From: JABDBE01 sp963832245
GTDB lineage: Bacteria; Acidobacteriota; Terriglobia; Terriglobales; Acidobacteriaceae
Assembly (NCBI GenBank): GCA_963832245.1
Contig: CAWHTG010000004.1
Span: 2,356,001-2,420,000 of the forward strand
Length of the DNA stretch: 64,000 nt
Direction: 5' to 3'
Shown here: positions 61,878-64,000 of the stretch, piece by piece
How the letters are laid out: each line of letters opens with the position of its first letter
How positions within the stretch are numbered: the stretch's first letter is position 1
Notes under the pieces: generated by a model
Told to the model about the DNA's origin: nothing
Database searches by the model: none
What the model saw: the letters and a program-made list of their open reading frames with translations, nothing else
Translations under genes and position numbers: made by a program

Positions 61878-61893
61878 TGCAAACCAAGTGCGA
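61878..61893 (-). promoter_or_regulatory. sigma54-like promoter upstream of the micropeptide genes
   Basis: On the minus strand TCGCAC-TTGGT-TTGCA matches TGGCAC-N5-TTGCW with one change in the conserved -25 G and exact spacing. The -12 GC is intact. The predicted start would give a leader of about 35-40 bases before the micropeptide 2 ATG. Confidence 0.5.
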
Positions 61894-62123
61894 GAGTTCG
61901 GCCTGGCGGTACGAAAGGAATGCGAGGTTGCAAATGGGAGAGTTGGCTGGGAACGTGTGTGCGCGCGGGGGCGAGCCTGCGAGTCTTAAGTTGTCAATGA
62001 CCTAACAAGAAAGTTGTCGATTTAACATTTTTGTTTGGTTTTTCCGTTGTTGCTGATACCCGAGGTCTCACTCCAACTGCAGAGCGTTCCCCGATACTGG
62101 CTGTGCCTAAGGTTGTTCAGCCC

Positions 62124-64000
62124 TTACGCGCGCCGCTGGCGCTTCGGGGTAAGCTTCAACGTCCGGATGAGCCGGAACAGGTGGTTGGGATGGACGCCGA
62201 GCAGCCCGGCAGCGTCGGTGTAGTTGCCGTTTGCTTGCTCGATCGCCTGCTCGATAATTTTCTTTTTCGCCTCGCGGATGCCGTCGTGGAGCGCCGTGAC
62301 CGGCTCGCCTGACGATGCGGTTTCTTCGAGGATCGAATCGGGCAGGTCCTCGGGCAGGATCAGCTCCGTGGAACCCAGCACCACCGCTCGTTCGATGGCG
62401 TTTTCCAGTTCGCGCACGTTGCCGGGCCAGGGATAGCGTTGCAGGCAGGCCCGCGCTTTGGGAGAGATGCCGGCCACGCGGCGGTTGACTTTTTCGCTGT
62501 GGCGGGCCGTGAAGTACGCTGCCAGCAACGGAATATCCTCGGCGCGGTCGCGCAATGGCGGTACCTCGAGGGAAACCACGTTGAGCCGATAGTAAAGATC
62601 CTGGCGAAATTTTCCTGTGCGTGATGCCTCGTTCAAATCAACGTTGGTCGCGGCAATCAGCCGGATATCGAGTTTGATGGGGCGCGTTCCGCCGACGCGT
62701 TCGAACTCGCGCTCCTGCAGAACGCGCAGCAGCTTGGCTTGAAGCGGCGCTGCCAGTTCGCCGACCTCGTCGAGGAAGACCGTCCCGCCTTCGGCGGTCT
62801 CCAGTTTTCCTTTTTTCTGCCCGACGGCGCCGGTAAAGGCGCCCTTCTCATGGCCAAAGAGTTCACTCTCGAGCAACGTGTCGACGATGGCCGCGCAATT
62901 AATGGCCACAAACGGGCGGTCCTTACGGCCGCTGTTGCTGTGGATGGCGCGGGCAACCAGTTCCTTGCCGGTGCCGCTCTCGCCGTTAATCAAGACCGTG
63001 GATTCACGCGGCGCCACCCGCGAGACAAACTGATACACCGCTCGCATCCGCTGGCTCTCGCCGACCATGCTGTGCTGGATGTTGAGTTCCTGCTGCAAAC
63101 GCCGGTTCTCATCTCCGAGCTGTTCGAGATGACGCGCGTTTTCAATCGCCAGCGCGGCCACGTTTCCTAGCGCGGTCACGAGTTGCAAGAGCTCCGAATC
63201 GAAGCGGGCGATCTGGGAGCTGGCATCGAGGTAAAGCACGCCTAACAATTTGTCCTGAACCTCGAGCGGAACCGCCAACACCGACCGCACCTGCGGGGCC
63301 AGCAGGCTCTCCGCTTCGCGAAAGTTTTCGTCGCTGGGAACGTCGTTGCAAAGCACAGCGAGATTTTCCTCGATCACCTGGTTCAAAATAGTTTGGCTGA
63401 CTAGAATCGGCTGATTCGGCCCCAGCTTGCGATCCCATCCGATTACGGAGGTGAATCCCTCACTCCCCTCTTCGGTTAGCAGGATGGCGGCCCGGTCGGC
63501 GGAAGAAATTTCGACGACCGCTTCCAGCACTTTGTGCTGAAGCGCGTCCAGTCCGTGCACCAGGTTCAGGTGCGTGCTGAAGTTGAGAAGCACGTTCAAA
63601 TCGCGAACCGTGCGCGCGGTGGCATCCAATGCGCGGAGCTTCGAAGTCTGCAGGTAGATTGCATCCTGCTTGCGCAAAATCATCGTAGGTCCGCCGGGCG
63701 TTGCCGCGGAATTGAGCTGCAGAGAAACGTGGTCGTCGGGAAGCTCTTTGGTTAGACCTTGAAATACCAAAACCGATTTGCCTACCCGGATCTGGTCGCC
63801 GTCCGTAAGCACGCGTTCTTTAACCGGCACGCTGTTCACGAAAGTATTGTTCCGGCTTTCCAGGTCCTGGAGCAGGAACCCCTTGCCGTCTTTCCGAATC
63901 ACGCAGTGCCGGCGGGAGACTAGGGAGTCCAGCAGCGAAATCTGGTTGGATGGCTCACGACCAATCGATATTTCTTCTTCCGTGAACAGAAAGGTCCTGC
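62124..64000 (-). CDS. second sigma54-dependent FHA-GAF activator, 5' end outside window
   Basis: The frame is open to the right edge (RTFLFTEEEISIGRE, then SLVSRRHCVIRKDG), giving a 625-residue partial protein. The FHA domain (LESRNNTFVNSV) is followed by GAF (about 125-280) and the AAA+ domain with intact GESGTGKE, GAFTGAVGQKKG and FLDEVGELAAP, then a Fis HTH (NYTDAAGLLGVHPNHLFRLIR). It is a paralog of the gene at 47574-49433. It lies directly upstream of the micropeptide pair on the same strand and is their candidate regulator. Confidence 0.92.
   Translation of the reverse strand, partial: RTFLFTEEEISIGREPSNQISLLDSLVSRRHCVIRKDGKGFLLQDLESRNNTFVNSVPVKERVLTDGDQIRVGKSVLVFQGLTKELPDDHVSLQLNSAATPGGPTMILRKQDAIYLQTSKLRALDATARTVRDLNVLLNFSTHLNLVHGLDALQHKVLEAVVEISSADRAAILLTEEGSEGFTSVIGWDRKLGPNQPILVSQTILNQVIEENLAVLCNDVPSDENFREAESLLAPQVRSVLAVPLEVQDKLLGVLYLDASSQIARFDSELLQLVTALGNVAALAIENARHLEQLGDENRRLQQELNIQHSMVGESQRMRAVYQFVSRVAPRESTVLINGESGTGKELVARAIHSNSGRKDRPFVAINCAAIVDTLLESELFGHEKGAFTGAVGQKKGKLETAEGGTVFLDEVGELAAPLQAKLLRVLQEREFERVGGTRPIKLDIRLIAATNVDLNEASRTGKFRQDLYYRLNVVSLEVPPLRDRAEDIPLLAAYFTARHSEKVNRRVAGISPKARACLQRYPWPGNVRELENAIERAVVLGSTELILPEDLPDSILEETASSGEPVTALHDGIREAKKKIIEQAIEQANGNYTDAAGLLGVHPNHLFRLIRTLKLTPKRQRRA

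Larger units (their letters stand above)
61421..62123. other. 703-base region holding micro-ORFs and promoter elements
   Basis: Between the histidine kinase (plus) and the second FHA activator (minus). It contains two tandem 18-codon micro-ORFs (61653-61709 and 61774-61830), a sigma54-like promoter (61878-61893) and two direct copies of AAGTTGTC (61988-61995 and 62011-62018). The part from 61421 to 61652 shows no gene. Confidence 0.6.

Overview
The window is a 64 kb bacterial chromosome segment. It most likely comes from an Acidobacteriota (Terriglobia-like) genome. The reasons are the mix of gene families (Ser/Thr kinase fused to a TolB-like propeller, paired FHA-GAF-sigma54 activators, REC-PilZ proteins, a secreted protein of about 144 residues), the moderately high GC and the many short GC-rich intergenic repeats. 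This is inference from family content; no rRNA or species marker is present.

Layout. (1) 1-13459, all minus: an exopolysaccharide/O-antigen type locus. In transcription order it holds an UpxY/NusG-like antiterminator, a frameshifted TetR regulator, a Wzc-like tyrosine kinase, a Wza-like exporter, a WbpB-WbpD fusion, a WbpE-like aminotransferase, a GT4 glycosyltransferase, an acyltransferase, a Wzx-like flippase, a Wzy-like polymerase and asnB (cut by the window edge). (2) 14090-20273: a secreted unknown protein, a phosphoesterase/phospholipase C, a response regulator with a degenerate sigma54 ATPase domain, an unannotated Flp-type prepilin (55 aa) and a two-gene ABC exporter. (3) 20458-33917, minus: a complex I operon nuoA-C-D-E-F-G-H-J-K-L-M-N that lacks nuoB and nuoI and carries a perfect ten-copy octamer repeat between nuoE and nuoF. 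(4) 34072-44457: thiS, MerR, a HEPN-like protein, secreted unknowns, CsbD, a paralogous pair, ribBA with an eroded cyclohydrolase half and a REC-PilZ-PilZ protein, interspersed with duplicated, re-ordered intergenic repeats. (5) 44747-47370: poxB followed by gene debris. (6) 47574-50246: an FHA-GAF-sigma54 activator divergent from a secreted protein gene that has a perfect -24/-12 promoter and an upstream palindrome. (7) tRNA-Leu(UAA), then a three-gene HlyD / C39-peptidase ABC / ABC exporter resembling the NHLM peptide-export architecture, without an evident substrate gene. (8) A Ser/Thr kinase, a histidine kinase, two tandem 18-residue micro-ORFs with Shine-Dalgarno sites and a sigma54-like promoter, and a second FHA-GAF-sigma54 activator running off the end.

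The most interesting new items are the sigma54/FHA-activator modules: one drives a secreted protein and the other sits beside the tandem micropeptide genes. The substrate-less C39 exporter and the complex I operon without its NuoB/NuoI iron-sulfur subunits come next.
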